Assembly (NCBI GenBank): GCA_054601695.1
Contig: BAAHQB010000031.1
Coordinates: 992,001-1,056,000, forward strand
DNA length: 64,000 bases
Source: Amorphochlora amoebiformis
Lineage: Eukaryota > Cercozoa > Chlorarachniophyceae
Direction of reading: 5' to 3'
Made by a program: the position numbers and the translations under genes. A model generated the notes under the pieces. It was given only the letters and a program-made list of their open reading frames with translations, had not been told where the DNA came from and did not search any database. Numbering within the stretch: position 1 is the first letter of the stretch; each line of letters begins with the position of its first letter. Shown one piece after another: positions 53,454 through 64,000 of the stretch.

Positions 53454-54812
53454 ACATGTATCATAGATTTGTACATATGATATCACCGTCCGCCCAACCC
53501 ATCGATCCAGACCCCCCCACCGTTTTAACATTCCCTACAGTTAGCTTAGGGTTAGGGTTAGGGTTATGATTAAGGATAGGGTTGGCTTAGGGTTAGGGTT
53601 AGGATCAGATTATTCAGCATGTCTTAGTCCAAGGACCATTGACTCCTCCACAAAGTGGGGGTTAGGGTTAGGGTTAGGGTTTGGGTTAGGGTTAGGTTTC
53701 GGTTACGAGTAGGGTTAGAGTTAGGGTTAGGGTTAGGTTTCGGTTAGGAGTAGGGTTAGAGTTAGGGTTAGGATTGGGCTAGGATAGGGTAAGGAGTACG
53801 GTTAGGGTTGGGGTTAGTTTTATGATTAGGATTAGCTTAGGGTTAAGGTTAGAGTTAGGGTTTAGGGTTAGGGATATGGTCAGGAAAAGGGTTAGGGTTG
53901 GGGGTAAGGACAAGGGTTCGGGGTTAGGATTAGGGTATGGTTAGGTTAGGGTTAGGGTCAGGATTAGGGTAGGGTTAGGTTAGGGTTAGGGTCAGGATTA
54001 GGGTTAGGGTTAGGATTAGGATAGGGTTAGGGTTTAATTAGCGTTAGGGTTAGGGTTAGGGTTAGGATTAGGGCTAGGGTTTGGGTCGGGATTAGGGCTA
54101 AGGTTCGGGGTTAGAGTTAGGATATGGTTGGTTGGGTTAGGGTTAGGGTTAGGTTAGGGTGTGGGTTAGATTAGGGTTAGGGTTAGGTTAGGTTAGGGTT
54201 CGGGTTGGGATTAGGGTTAGGGTTGGGGTTGGGACTGGGTTAGGGTAAGGGTAGGATTCTGACTAGGGTAGAGATTGGGATTAGGGTTAGGGTCGGGGTT
54301 AGGTTTTATGGTTAGAATCAGGTTTGGATTTGCGGATTAAGGTTAGGATTAGGGTTAAGGATAGGTTAGGATAAATATTAGGGTTGGGATTAGGATTAGG
54401 GTTCGTGTTAGGATTATGGTTTCGGCTGGGGTAAGGATTAGGGTTAGGGTTAGGGTTGGGTTTAGGATTAGGGTTAGGGTTGGGTTAGGATCACGGTGAA
54501 CAAGAATCTAGAGAAGTAAGATTCGATGGAATATATGGATTACATCTTGAGTGTGTGTGCATATGTATTGATGTGATACCATCTGGTGAGATCTCTCGTA
54601 CTCTCAAACTCTGGCCGTCAACGACGTATACATTCCCAGTTTCTTGGGAATATGCCAAGGCCTATATATACACACACATATATATATATATATATCTATA
54701 TATATATATATATATGTATACACACACATAATATGTGTAAACATACAGATGTGTACATACACACATATATATACATATACACATATATATTCACACACAC
54801 ACATACATATAA

Positions 54813-54865
<53 letters not shown>

Positions 54866-55141
54866 AGGATTTCACAGAAAGAGATACGGAGAAAGGAGGA
54901 GAGGGGGAAGGGGAGGGGATAGAGCAGGGAGAGAGAGGGCGGATAGAGGAGTGAGAGAGGGAGACAAGAAGGGGAGATAGGAGTGAAAGAGAGAGGGAGG
55001 GAGAGGGGGAGAGAGAGGTGGAGAGAGAGAGAGAGAGAGGTGGAGAGAGAGGGGGGAGAGAGAGAGAGGGAGAGAGAACTCTCTCTCTCTCACTCAACCT
55101 CTCTCTCTCACTCCCTGCTCTCTCTCACACTCCCTGCTCTC

Positions 55142-55180
<39 letters not shown>

Positions 55181-55244
55181 CTCCTCCACTCTCTCACTCT
55201 CTTCCTTTATCTCTAACTCACTATTTCCTCTTCCTATCCGTCTC

Positions 55245-55280
<36 letters not shown>

Positions 55281-55502
55281 CGCTCTCCTCACTTTTTGAA
55301 ACCTGTGTCGATCGAAATCTTGCTTCAGTTCGGGAGCCTTTGGTGGTTTGTTTTTGTGTCAAGAACTCAAAAATACAACGATTGGGGGTGCGATATGTAT
55401 ATATATTTATATATATATAATGTATACCTATATATATGAATATATATATATATATATATATATTATATTTATGTATTTTTGTAAATATTATATGTATGTG
55501 CA

Positions 55503-55540
<38 letters not shown>

Positions 55541-55636
55541 TGTATATATATAAAAATATATATATATATATTATCTATATATATATATATGTATATATAT
55601 ATATTTATATATTTTATAAATGTATATATTATTTAC

Positions 55637-55703
<67 letters not shown>

Positions 55704-55829
55704 AATAATACATAAAAATATTTTACATGTATATATATATATATACATGTAAGTACATACACACACACACACATAAACACACACACACATGAACACAGAC
55801 ATATATATATATATATATAATATACACGT

Positions 55830-55866
<37 letters not shown>

Positions 55867-55876
55867 ACGTACAATG

Positions 55877-55918
<42 letters not shown>

Positions 55919-56088
55919 GACATACACTATTAATCTTAGTAACCCGTTTACCGTCATTATCTCCAGCGTGATCACGTGACCCCGCCAGGGTTTTCGTGAC
56001 ACGTGTTCGAAAATTAATTTTTCGGACGTTGTGTTCGCCTGCCCGACTACCAACCTATGGGTGAACGTATATTCACACTTTATATATG

Positions 56089-56128
<40 letters not shown>

Positions 56129-56681
56129 TCATATACATAATGTACATAAGGATCAGGTTATTAATCATGCCGTGGGTTAGATTTAGGATTAGGGTTAGAT
56201 TAGGGTTAGTGCCAGGCTTAGTATATGGAGAAACATTTGAATATGTGTTTAGATTAGATTAGGGTTAGGTTAGGGTTAGGTTAGGGCTAGGGTCAGCTTA
56301 GTATATGGAGAAACATTTGAATATGTGTTTAGATTAGATTAGGGTTAAGTTAGGGTTAGGTTAGGGTTAGGTTAGGGTTAGTGCCAGGCTTAGTATATGG
56401 AGAAACATTTGAATATGTGTTTAGATTAGATTAGGGTTAATTAGGGTTAGGTTAGGGTTAGGTTAGGGTTAGGTTAGGGCTAGGGCAGCTTTGTATATGG
56501 AGAAACATTTGAATATGTGTTTAGATTAGATTAGGGTTAAGTTAGGGTTAGGTTAGGGTTAGGTTAGGGTTAGGTTAGGGTTAGGGTTAGGGTTAGGATA
56601 TGGTGAAACCCTTTGAATATATGAATAGATTAGGTTAGGGATACGTTATATGAATACGGCTATGCAATATGTGTAGATTTG

Positions 56682-56723
<42 letters not shown>

Positions 56724-56796
56724 GTATACATATACATATATGTATAAATATATATACATATATATATATATATATATCTATATGTATATATACATG

Positions 56797-56847
<51 letters not shown>

Positions 56848-57180
56848 GTGTGTGAGTGTGTGTCTTCGTATGGTGTACACATATTGATGATGTCTCATGG
56901 ATGATGTCTCTATGTAATTTAAACACACACACACAGGGTTAAGGTTAGGGTTGGGGTTGCGGTTAGGGTTAGGGGTTCGGGTTACGGTTAGGGTTAGGGG
57001 TTAGGGTTAGGGTTAGGGTTACGGTTAGGGTTAAGGTTAGGGTTAGGGTTAGGGTTTAGGGTAGGGTTAGGGGTAGTTAGGGTTAGGTTACGTAGAGGAA
57101 GTTATTGCGATCGGTTGCGATTCCAGAGGGGTTGCTGTAGTATATATGTGCTTTATGGATATGTATATTAATATTTGGAA

Positions 57181-57218
<38 letters not shown>

Positions 57219-57476
57219 CATATATATATATATGTTTGATTATGAATATCTATATTAATATTTATGAATGGATTTATTTTATGAATATGTATATTAATAT
57301 TTGGAATATGGGGTTGTTTATGAATATCTATATTAGCTTTTATGAATATATATGTTGATATACTCGAAGACGTGAGAGTATGATTGTTTCAGTGAGTAGG
57401 TTTGCTATGTGTACATATGTATGTAGTATATTATATACATATGTAAATGTATATAAATACACACACATATATATAT

Positions 57477-57508
<32 letters not shown>

Positions 57509-57609
57509 TTGTATGTCTATAAATACATAGGTATACGTACATATATATGTAAATATATATATATATATATATATATACATTTATATATATATATACATGT
57601 AACATATGC

Positions 57610-57658
<49 letters not shown>

Positions 57659-57759
57659 CTTCATACACAAATATTTTCGTCTATGCTAATCATATATATA
57701 CACATACATATATATATATATATATGTTATACATATACAATTCTCCACACAAATAGATG

Positions 57760-57821
<62 letters not shown>

Positions 57822-57961
57822 TTGTTATATTACACATACTTAGCGATACATACTCACACATACATGCATATATAAATATATATATATATATAATATAAGC
57901 ATATATCTATAAATCTATTATAGTATATATCTATAAATCTATATATATAATATATATATAT

Positions 57962-58008
<47 letters not shown>

Positions 58009-58094
58009 TATATTAATATGCTTAATGACATAAAGTAAGCGCTTCCCGGTGGCCCGTCCGTAGAACACGACCAGTCCGAAGGTCTACATGTATA

Positions 58095-58139
<45 letters not shown>

Positions 58140-58168
58140 TAAAACATTTATTGTATTGCAATTACATG

Positions 58169-58204
<36 letters not shown>

Positions 58205-59046
58205 TATATATATATATATATACGTATATATACATATATATATATATATTATACAGGGTTAGAGTGAGGATTAAAAGATAGGACATAGGGTTAAGAGTGA
58301 GGATTAAAGGTTAGGATTAGAAGGGTTAGGGTTAGACTTAAGGTTGGGATTAGGGTAAGGATTAAGTTAGGATTAGGGTTAGGGATTGGAGCTAGGGCTA
58401 ATCTGGTTTAAGGTTAGGGTTTAGGTGAGGATTTGGATTAGGGTTTAAGGTCTGGGTAATGCCTAGGGTTAGAGCTAATCCTTACCCTAATCCTAACCCT
58501 ACTCCTGACCCTAATACCCTAGCCCTAAACCTAACGTAACCCTAACCCTAACCCTTACCCAAACCCTAATCTTAGCCCTAACCGTAATCTTACCCTAGCC
58601 CTAGATCCTTACTCTAATCCTAACATTAAGTCTAACCCTAATCCTAATCATAATCCTAGATTTCAGGTAATGGGGTTAGGGTTAGAATTAGAAGGGTTAG
58701 GGTGTGTGTAACGGTTAGCGTGAGTGTAACGGTTAGGGTGAGTATAACGGTTTGGGTTAGGTAATTTAGCGGGCTTAGGGTAGGGATTAGGGTCAGAGCT
58801 AAACGTAGGGTTTGGGTTAGGGTTAGGGTTCAAGGTTAGGATTAGGGAAAAGACTAAGTTAGGATTAGGGTTAGGATTAGGTTAAGGTTAAGGTGAAGAT
58901 TAGGGATATGGTTAGAATTAGGGTTGGGTACCCTCCTATTTGGGCCATATACCCTATTCTCCCACCAGTCAGGGTTGTTACCTTTTGAATTTATGTGTAT
59001 TATATGTTTTTTGGGGATATATAATGTGTATGTACTTACATATAGA

Positions 59047-59081
<35 letters not shown>

Positions 59082-59165
59082 TTTTTTGTACTATTACAAT
59101 GTACTATATGTAGATAAATTTTTATACATATATTATGCAATATATATAAGAATACACATGTATAC

Positions 59166-59212
<47 letters not shown>

Positions 59213-59254
59213 ACTAAATTTATGGTTATTACACAAACACATATGTAAATATGT

Positions 59255-59293
<39 letters not shown>

Positions 59294-59400
59294 TATGTAT
59301 ATTTCTATATATATGTATATATATATATGTGTGTATATGTATACATAATATTTGATGTCATATATATTTGAAGACGGCATTTCCTGACGAAAAATACTTA

Positions 59401-59445
<45 letters not shown>

Positions 59446-59561
59446 AATACATAATATATATATATATATATATGTATATATTTGTATGTATGTGTAATAC
59501 ATATACGTATATATATATACATATATATATATAATATAAATACATACTCATATATATATAT

Positions 59562-59598
<37 letters not shown>

Positions 59599-59645
59599 GT
59601 ATATATACATGATGTTTGTATGTATGTAAAACGACATCTCCTGGC

Positions 59646-59721
<76 letters not shown>

Positions 59722-59838
59722 ATCTGTATATGTTATGTTTGTATGTATGTATATACTTGGAAGACGGTATCTCCTGGCGATCGACGGAGCCTACGGATGG
59801 CCTAACATATATATGCATGTTATTTATGTTCCATATTT

Positions 59839-59881
<43 letters not shown>

Positions 59882-59928
59882 GTTTTATATATGTACATAT
59901 ATATGCATGTTATTTATGTTACATATTT

Positions 59929-59971
<43 letters not shown>

Positions 59972-60007
59972 ATATTTTATATATGTACTATATATCTATA
60001 CATATAC

Positions 60008-60041
<34 letters not shown>

Positions 60042-60083
60042 TCATATATATAATAAATAACATTAATAGAGACTACACAATAC

Positions 60084-60156
<73 letters not shown>

Positions 60157-60176
60157 TATATATATATATTATATAT

Positions 60177-60212
<36 letters not shown>

Positions 60213-61419
60213 ATATAATATATATATATAATATAATATATATATATATATATGTATATATATAAACCCTAGCCGTCGAGTCAAGTACAAATAAAGTGTC
60301 ATCGTCCACCAGCGCTACCTAGGGGTAGAGTTAGGGTTAGGGCTAGGGTTAGGTTTAGGCTAGGGTTAGGGTTAGGGTGAGGGTTAGGGTTAGGGTTAGT
60401 AGGGTTGGGGTTAGGGTTAAGGTTAGGGTTAGGGTTAGGGTTAGGATCAGATTATTCAGCATGTCTTAGTCCGAGGACCGACTCCGATTAGGGTTAGGAT
60501 CAGATTATTCAGCATGTCTTAGTCCTAGGACCATTGACTCCTCCACTGGGTGGGGCTATAGTGCTGTTTGGGATTAGGGTTAGGGTTAGGGTTAGCGTTA
60601 GCGTTAAGGAGGATCCGGGTTAAGGTTAAGCCTGACATTAGGGTTAAGGTTAGGGTTAGGGTTATGGTTAGGGTTACGGTTAGCGTTGAGGAGGATCAGG
60701 GTTAAGGTTAGGGTTAGGGTTAGGCAGGAGTTAGGGTAAAACGTAGGATTAGGGTAAGGTTAGGATAAGGTTAACTTAGGATTAAGGTTACGGTTAGGAT
60801 TCATAGTACCTGGGGATAGGATTAGTTAGGGTTAGGGTTAGGGTAACCTGAGGGTTAGGCTTAAGGTTAAGGTCAGAGTTAAGTTTAGGGTTGGGGATAG
60901 GGTTAAGCTTATCGTTAGGGTTTGGGGTTAGGGCAGGATTCACAATACCCATGTTCAGGTTTAGGGTTAGGTTTAACGTTACGGCTAGGGTTAACGTTAG
61001 GGTTAGGGTTAAGATGCAATCAGGGTTAGGGTTAGGGTTAGGGTTAGGGTTGGGATTGGGATTGGTAATGGTTCCAGAATTAGTCCTGATCGTAGGGGTT
61101 ATTATGGTTAGGGTTAGGGTTAGTGTTAAGACATTATGGTTAGGTTCAGGCTTAAAATTGAGGCGCACAGGGTTGGATTTAGGGTTAGGGTTAGGGTTAG
61201 GGTTAGGGTTAGGGTTAGGGTTAGGTTAGGGTTTGGGTAGAAGCTTTATTAGTCTTATGTATCTTGATTGTAATTCCTCACTATCCGTAACCGTAACCGT
61301 CACCCTAATCCTAACCCTAACCAACCCTGACCTCGACCCTACTGGGCTGTAAATCATATATCTTTATATAATAATATAATTTTTATACATATGTTGTACA
61401 TTATAAATACATAAATGTA

Positions 61420-61469
<50 letters not shown>

Positions 61470-61642
61470 GTATAAATATATACCGCGTCCATTGATCGAA
61501 ACGTCGCCATGGTCCCGGTACCTTACATATATATATATATATATATGTATACACACAAGTATATATATATACATATGTATATATATATATACATATGTAT
61601 GTATATATGTGTGTATGTGCATACATGTGGTATATGTGTATG

Positions 61643-61684
<42 letters not shown>

Positions 61685-62344
61685 AAGTATGTAATTAGTA
61701 TATGTATATATAAGGTGCATATATTATATGTATATAATATATATATATATATATATATAATATACACATATATATATATATATACATATAAACATACATC
61801 AGTGACCAACCGTCGAGATATGATAGCAGCAACGGCGGCTGAGGTTCGGGTCCGAAAACACCCCTCCCTACCCTTCGACCCTCCGACTTAGGGTTAAAAT
61901 CAGATTATTCAGCATATCTTAGCCCTCGTCCCATCGACTCCACCACTTGTTGTTATCTGGTAGCGACCTCAGCAGATCTCATGTTTTCGGTTTACATGGT
62001 GTCTTGAGTGAGAGGGGATGTGTGTGTTAGCTGTGAGAATAACTGTCAATTAGGCTTTTGCATATGTTTTGGGGTTAGAGTATGCTGGTTTTGGGTTGGA
62101 AGCTCTTAGGGTTAGGGTTAGGGTTAGGGTTAGGGTTAGGGTGTACGCTAGGGTGTTAGGATGAGTTAGGATCAGATTATTCAGCATGTCTTAGTCCGAG
62201 GACCATTGACTCCTCCACAGTGTGGGGCTTAGGAAGATTTAGGGTTAGATTTAAGGTCAGGGTTAAGGTTGTTGGGGTTTATAGTTTTCGGTACCAGAGG
62301 AGTCTGTTCGTCGGAATCGTCTTGCTGCTGGGTATATATGCTTG

Positions 62345-62442
<98 letters not shown>

Positions 62443-62670
62443 AATATTTGTGTGTGTTTTTGTGGATGTATAATACATTATTAGTATGTTCAAATATGTT
62501 TATGAATATGTATATATATATATCTACATATATATATATATGTATATATGTATATATATATACATATATATGTATATATACATTACCCATCTAATACTGG
62601 TAACTATACATACAATTTTCATATGTCTCGTGAATGTACGGAAGTATATGTACTCATGCTAATACACACG

Positions 62671-62713
<43 letters not shown>

Positions 62714-62930
62714 TATGTGTATATATATATATAAATAGACATATATAGAATACATATAAATATATATATATATATATATATGTACGTATATATAACTACA
62801 TGAAACGTGTCATGAGGATTGCAACCGTCGAGATGCTCAACATGTCTGCGGCCTAATATCGCAGCATTACACCATATATTATAACTACATTCTGACTTAT
62901 TTATAAATATAATATGCATATATACACACG

Positions 62931-62988
<58 letters not shown>

Positions 62989-63045
62989 TTCTTTACTACA
63001 ATTCTTGTATCGAACTATTCACACCGTACCATAGAATCAGTATAT

Positions 63046-63087
<42 letters not shown>

Positions 63088-63233
63088 TATGTATGTATAT
63101 ATATATTCTCTGTCTTCTTCGTTCCATTCCTCTCTCTTCTCACTCTCTTCCCCTCCAACGAACCTCTCTCTCTCAGGTTTCCATCTCTCTCTCTATCTCT
63201 CTCTCTCTTCTCGCTCTCTCCCTTTATCTTCTC

Positions 63234-63273
<40 letters not shown>

Positions 63274-63421
63274 CTATCTATCTATCTGTCTGTATCTCTC
63301 AATTTCTTCTCTCTCTCTCTCTGTCTATCTATCTGTCTATATCTCTATTTCTCTCTCTCCCTCTCACCAGCGACAGTATGGACTTGACCACGAGGGGTTA
63401 TCATACGTAGGGCACAATTGC
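51365..63421 (-). CDS. NHL-repeat beta-propeller protein, 5' end beyond the window
   Basis: Exons (minus): 63368-63421, 62800-62852, 62614-62658, 62295-62324, [gap], 61811-61838, 61484-61521, [gap], 60268-60318, 59757-59801, 58953-58981, 58030-58083, 57092-57134, 55952-56054, 55303-55337, 54580-54661, 53487-53534, 52841-52899, 51986-52048, 51365-51496. Junction phases agree from 60318 to the stop. NHL hallmarks recur: [148 protein letters not shown] and [12 protein letters not shown]. These are strands of a six- or more-bladed propeller used for protein, RNA or ligand binding. The C-terminus is a charged helix ([19 protein letters not shown]) and a Ser/Asp tail. At least two small exons are unresolved. 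Introns carry most telomere-like arrays of the window. Confidence 0.85.
52055..53486. repeat. (TA)n-filled introns of the NHL gene
   Basis: TA tracts with CACA/TGTG runs on both sides of the 59-bp exon 52841-52899. No other exon recognised. Confidence 0.8.
53540..54490. repeat. Degenerate TTAGGG array, about 950 bp
   Basis: TTAGGG with many single-base variants, interrupted at about 53605-53660 by one copy of the 50-bp TCAGATTATTCAGCATG motif. It fills the NHL intron between exons 54580 and 53534, appearing as CCCTAA in the transcript and ending a few bases before the acceptor CTAACTGTAG. Confidence 0.95.
54885..55300. repeat. GA-rich tract followed by CT-rich tract (inverted arrangement)
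   Basis: About 54890-55075 is GAGAGGGAGA-type purine sequence; from 55079 to 55300 it becomes CTCTCTCC-type pyrimidine sequence. The two halves could pair into a long imperfect hairpin. It is intronic in the NHL gene. Confidence 0.9.
55385..55920. repeat. (TA)n and AAT repeats in an NHL gene intron
   Basis: TA tracts with an (AAT)n array at about 55668-55712 and CACA runs. Nothing coding. Confidence 0.85.
56165..56635. repeat. Tandem array of 80-100-bp units made of unique sequence plus TTAGGG
   Basis: The block GTATATGGAGAAACATTTGA, followed by ATATGTGTTTAGATTAGATT and several GTTAGG units, occurs four times (about 56221, 56301, 56393, 56493), with a fifth decayed copy near 56598. Unit length grows by extra TTAGGGTTAGG units. 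Confidence 0.9.
56935..57090. repeat. TTAGGG telomere-like array abutting an NHL exon donor
   Basis: On the sense (minus) strand the intron after exon 57092-57134 starts GTAACCTAACCC, so the 5' splice site runs directly into CCCTAA repeats. Confidence 0.9.
57145..57360. repeat. AT-rich tandem repeats with TATTAATATTTGGAATAT units
   Basis: The phrase GAATAT(G/C)TATATTAATATTT recurs about three times with partial copies, giving irregular 40-70-bp tandem units within an NHL intron. Confidence 0.7.
57361..58029. repeat. (TA)n intronic block in the NHL gene
   Basis: TA and CA/TG repeats without coding character between exons 58030-58083 and 57092-57134. Confidence 0.8.
58255..58925. repeat. Telomere-like array with two strand switches
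   Basis: TTAGGG-type repeats (58255-58475) change to CCCTAA-type (about 58476-58655) and back to TTAGGG (58670-58925). The array fills an intron of the NHL gene. Confidence 0.9.
59040..60260. repeat. (TA)n blocks with degenerate copies of an exon end
   Basis: TA tracts contain two decayed copies (near 59372 and 59630) of the donor end of exon 59757-59801, and a duplicated ATGCATGTTATTTATGTTNCATATTTTTATAAT unit (about 59813 and 59902). Confidence 0.7.
60320..61335. repeat. Degenerate TTAGGG array, about 1 kb, with CCCTAA end
   Basis: TTAGGG variants run to about 61240, then a short CCCTAA stretch (61285-61335). Two copies of the 50-bp TCAGATTATTCAGCATG motif lie at about 60448 and 60490. The array ends directly at the acceptor of exon 60268-60318, seen as CCCTAA on the sense strand. 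Confidence 0.95.
62105..62160. repeat. Short TTAGGG array
   Basis: About six near-perfect TTAGGG units followed by decayed ones and another copy of the TCAGATTATTCAGCATG motif at about 62171. Intronic in the NHL gene. Confidence 0.9.
63110..63370. repeat. CT-rich tract directly downstream of an NHL exon donor (GA-rich in sense)
   Basis: CTCTCTCT and CTATCTAT repeats. On the sense strand the intron begins GTGAGAGGGAGAGAG, so the purine tract starts at the donor itself. Confidence 0.85.
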
Positions 63422-63424
63422 CTG

Positions 63425-63469
63425 ACATATATATATATATATATATTTATATAGAAATATATGTACATA

Positions 63470-63503
<34 letters not shown>

Positions 63504-63505
63504 TT

Positions 63506-63551
<46 letters not shown>

Positions 63552-63746
63552 ACACACACATATATATATATGTATACATATATATATATATATATGAATT
63601 ATTTACACTAATATCTATATATATACATAAAATTGAATATTATACAATACTGATGTAATATTCAGTACACTCACACACACACACACAGACATATATATAT
63701 ATACATACACATATATATATATATATTTAGTTATATATGTGAGTGT

Positions 63747-63779
<33 letters not shown>

Positions 63780-63936
63780 ACAAATGTGATATGTTATATG
63801 TATTTTTATATATGAGGTATATGTATCATATATACACATATATATATATATATGTATATATTATATATATATATATATGTATATAAATATAATATATATA
63901 TATATAAACACAATATATATATGTGTATGTATATAA

Positions 63937-63975
<39 letters not shown>

Positions 63976-64000
63976 ATAATATATATATATATATATATGC
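63425..64000. repeat. (TA)n block at the window end
   Basis: TA tracts with CACA runs, presumably an intron of the NHL gene, whose upstream exons are not in the window. Confidence 0.7.

Noticed and set aside
53325-53531. Separate small gene starting with ATG at 53531 ([11 protein letters not shown])
   Set aside because: The same DNA read one frame over continues the NHL repeat ([15 protein letters not shown]) with phase-matched splice sites, so the ATG is internal chance.
60794-61229. ORFs with NPNPNP or GLGLGLG repeats
   Set aside because: Translations of degenerate CCCTAA/TTAGGG repeats on either strand.

Overview
This window looks like nuclear DNA of a eukaryotic microbe, probably a photosynthetic alga or a relative carrying a complex (secondary, red-derived) plastid. 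The evidence is: every gene is split by GT..AG introns; introns fall into a short class (about 43-105 bp) and a long class filled almost entirely with (TA)n, (TTAGGG)n-like, (GA/CT)n or ATT repeats; telomere-type TTAGGG repeats sit inside genes; one gene encodes a DUF4336-type protein known from plants, algae and cyanobacteria; and a predicted organelle pseudouridine synthase starts with a signal-peptide-like segment followed by an SSG-FGL junction, resembling bipartite plastid presequences. The species is not identified.

Layout. I rebuilt genes by hand from acceptor/donor sites, reading phase and family similarity. 1-286 (-): 5' end of a secreted-protein gene. 382-9117 (+): chalcone isomerase-like protein, 11 exons. 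9644-14143 (-): novel Cys-rich, coiled-coil protein with a long charged tail. 14562-27360 (+): DUF4336 protein, about 20 exons including a 21-bp microexon. 29197-33064 (-): 12-exon, 569-aa low-complexity basic protein with SPRK repeats. 35835-45778 (-): RluF-type pseudouridine synthase with S4 domain. 46042-50829 (+): helical-repeat, probably mitochondrial protein. 51365 to beyond 63421 (-): NHL-repeat beta-propeller protein. Neighbours alternate between divergent pairs, which share short promoters (287-381, 14144-14561, 45779-46041), and convergent pairs, whose 3' flanks are rich in CTAG.

Exons make up only about 13% of the window and have ordinary base composition. Most long computer-predicted ORFs here are artefacts: TA repeats read as Tyr-Ile, CT repeats as Ser-Leu, TTAGGG repeats as Arg-Val/Gly-Leu. 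No tRNA, rRNA, CRISPR, transposase or reverse transcriptase was recognised. The genes are unrelated housekeeping or unknown genes, not an operon-like system. The most unusual feature is the repeat-filled introns: telomere-like arrays next to splice sites, degenerate copies of exon ends, and a roughly 50-bp motif embedded repeatedly in telomere-like arrays.
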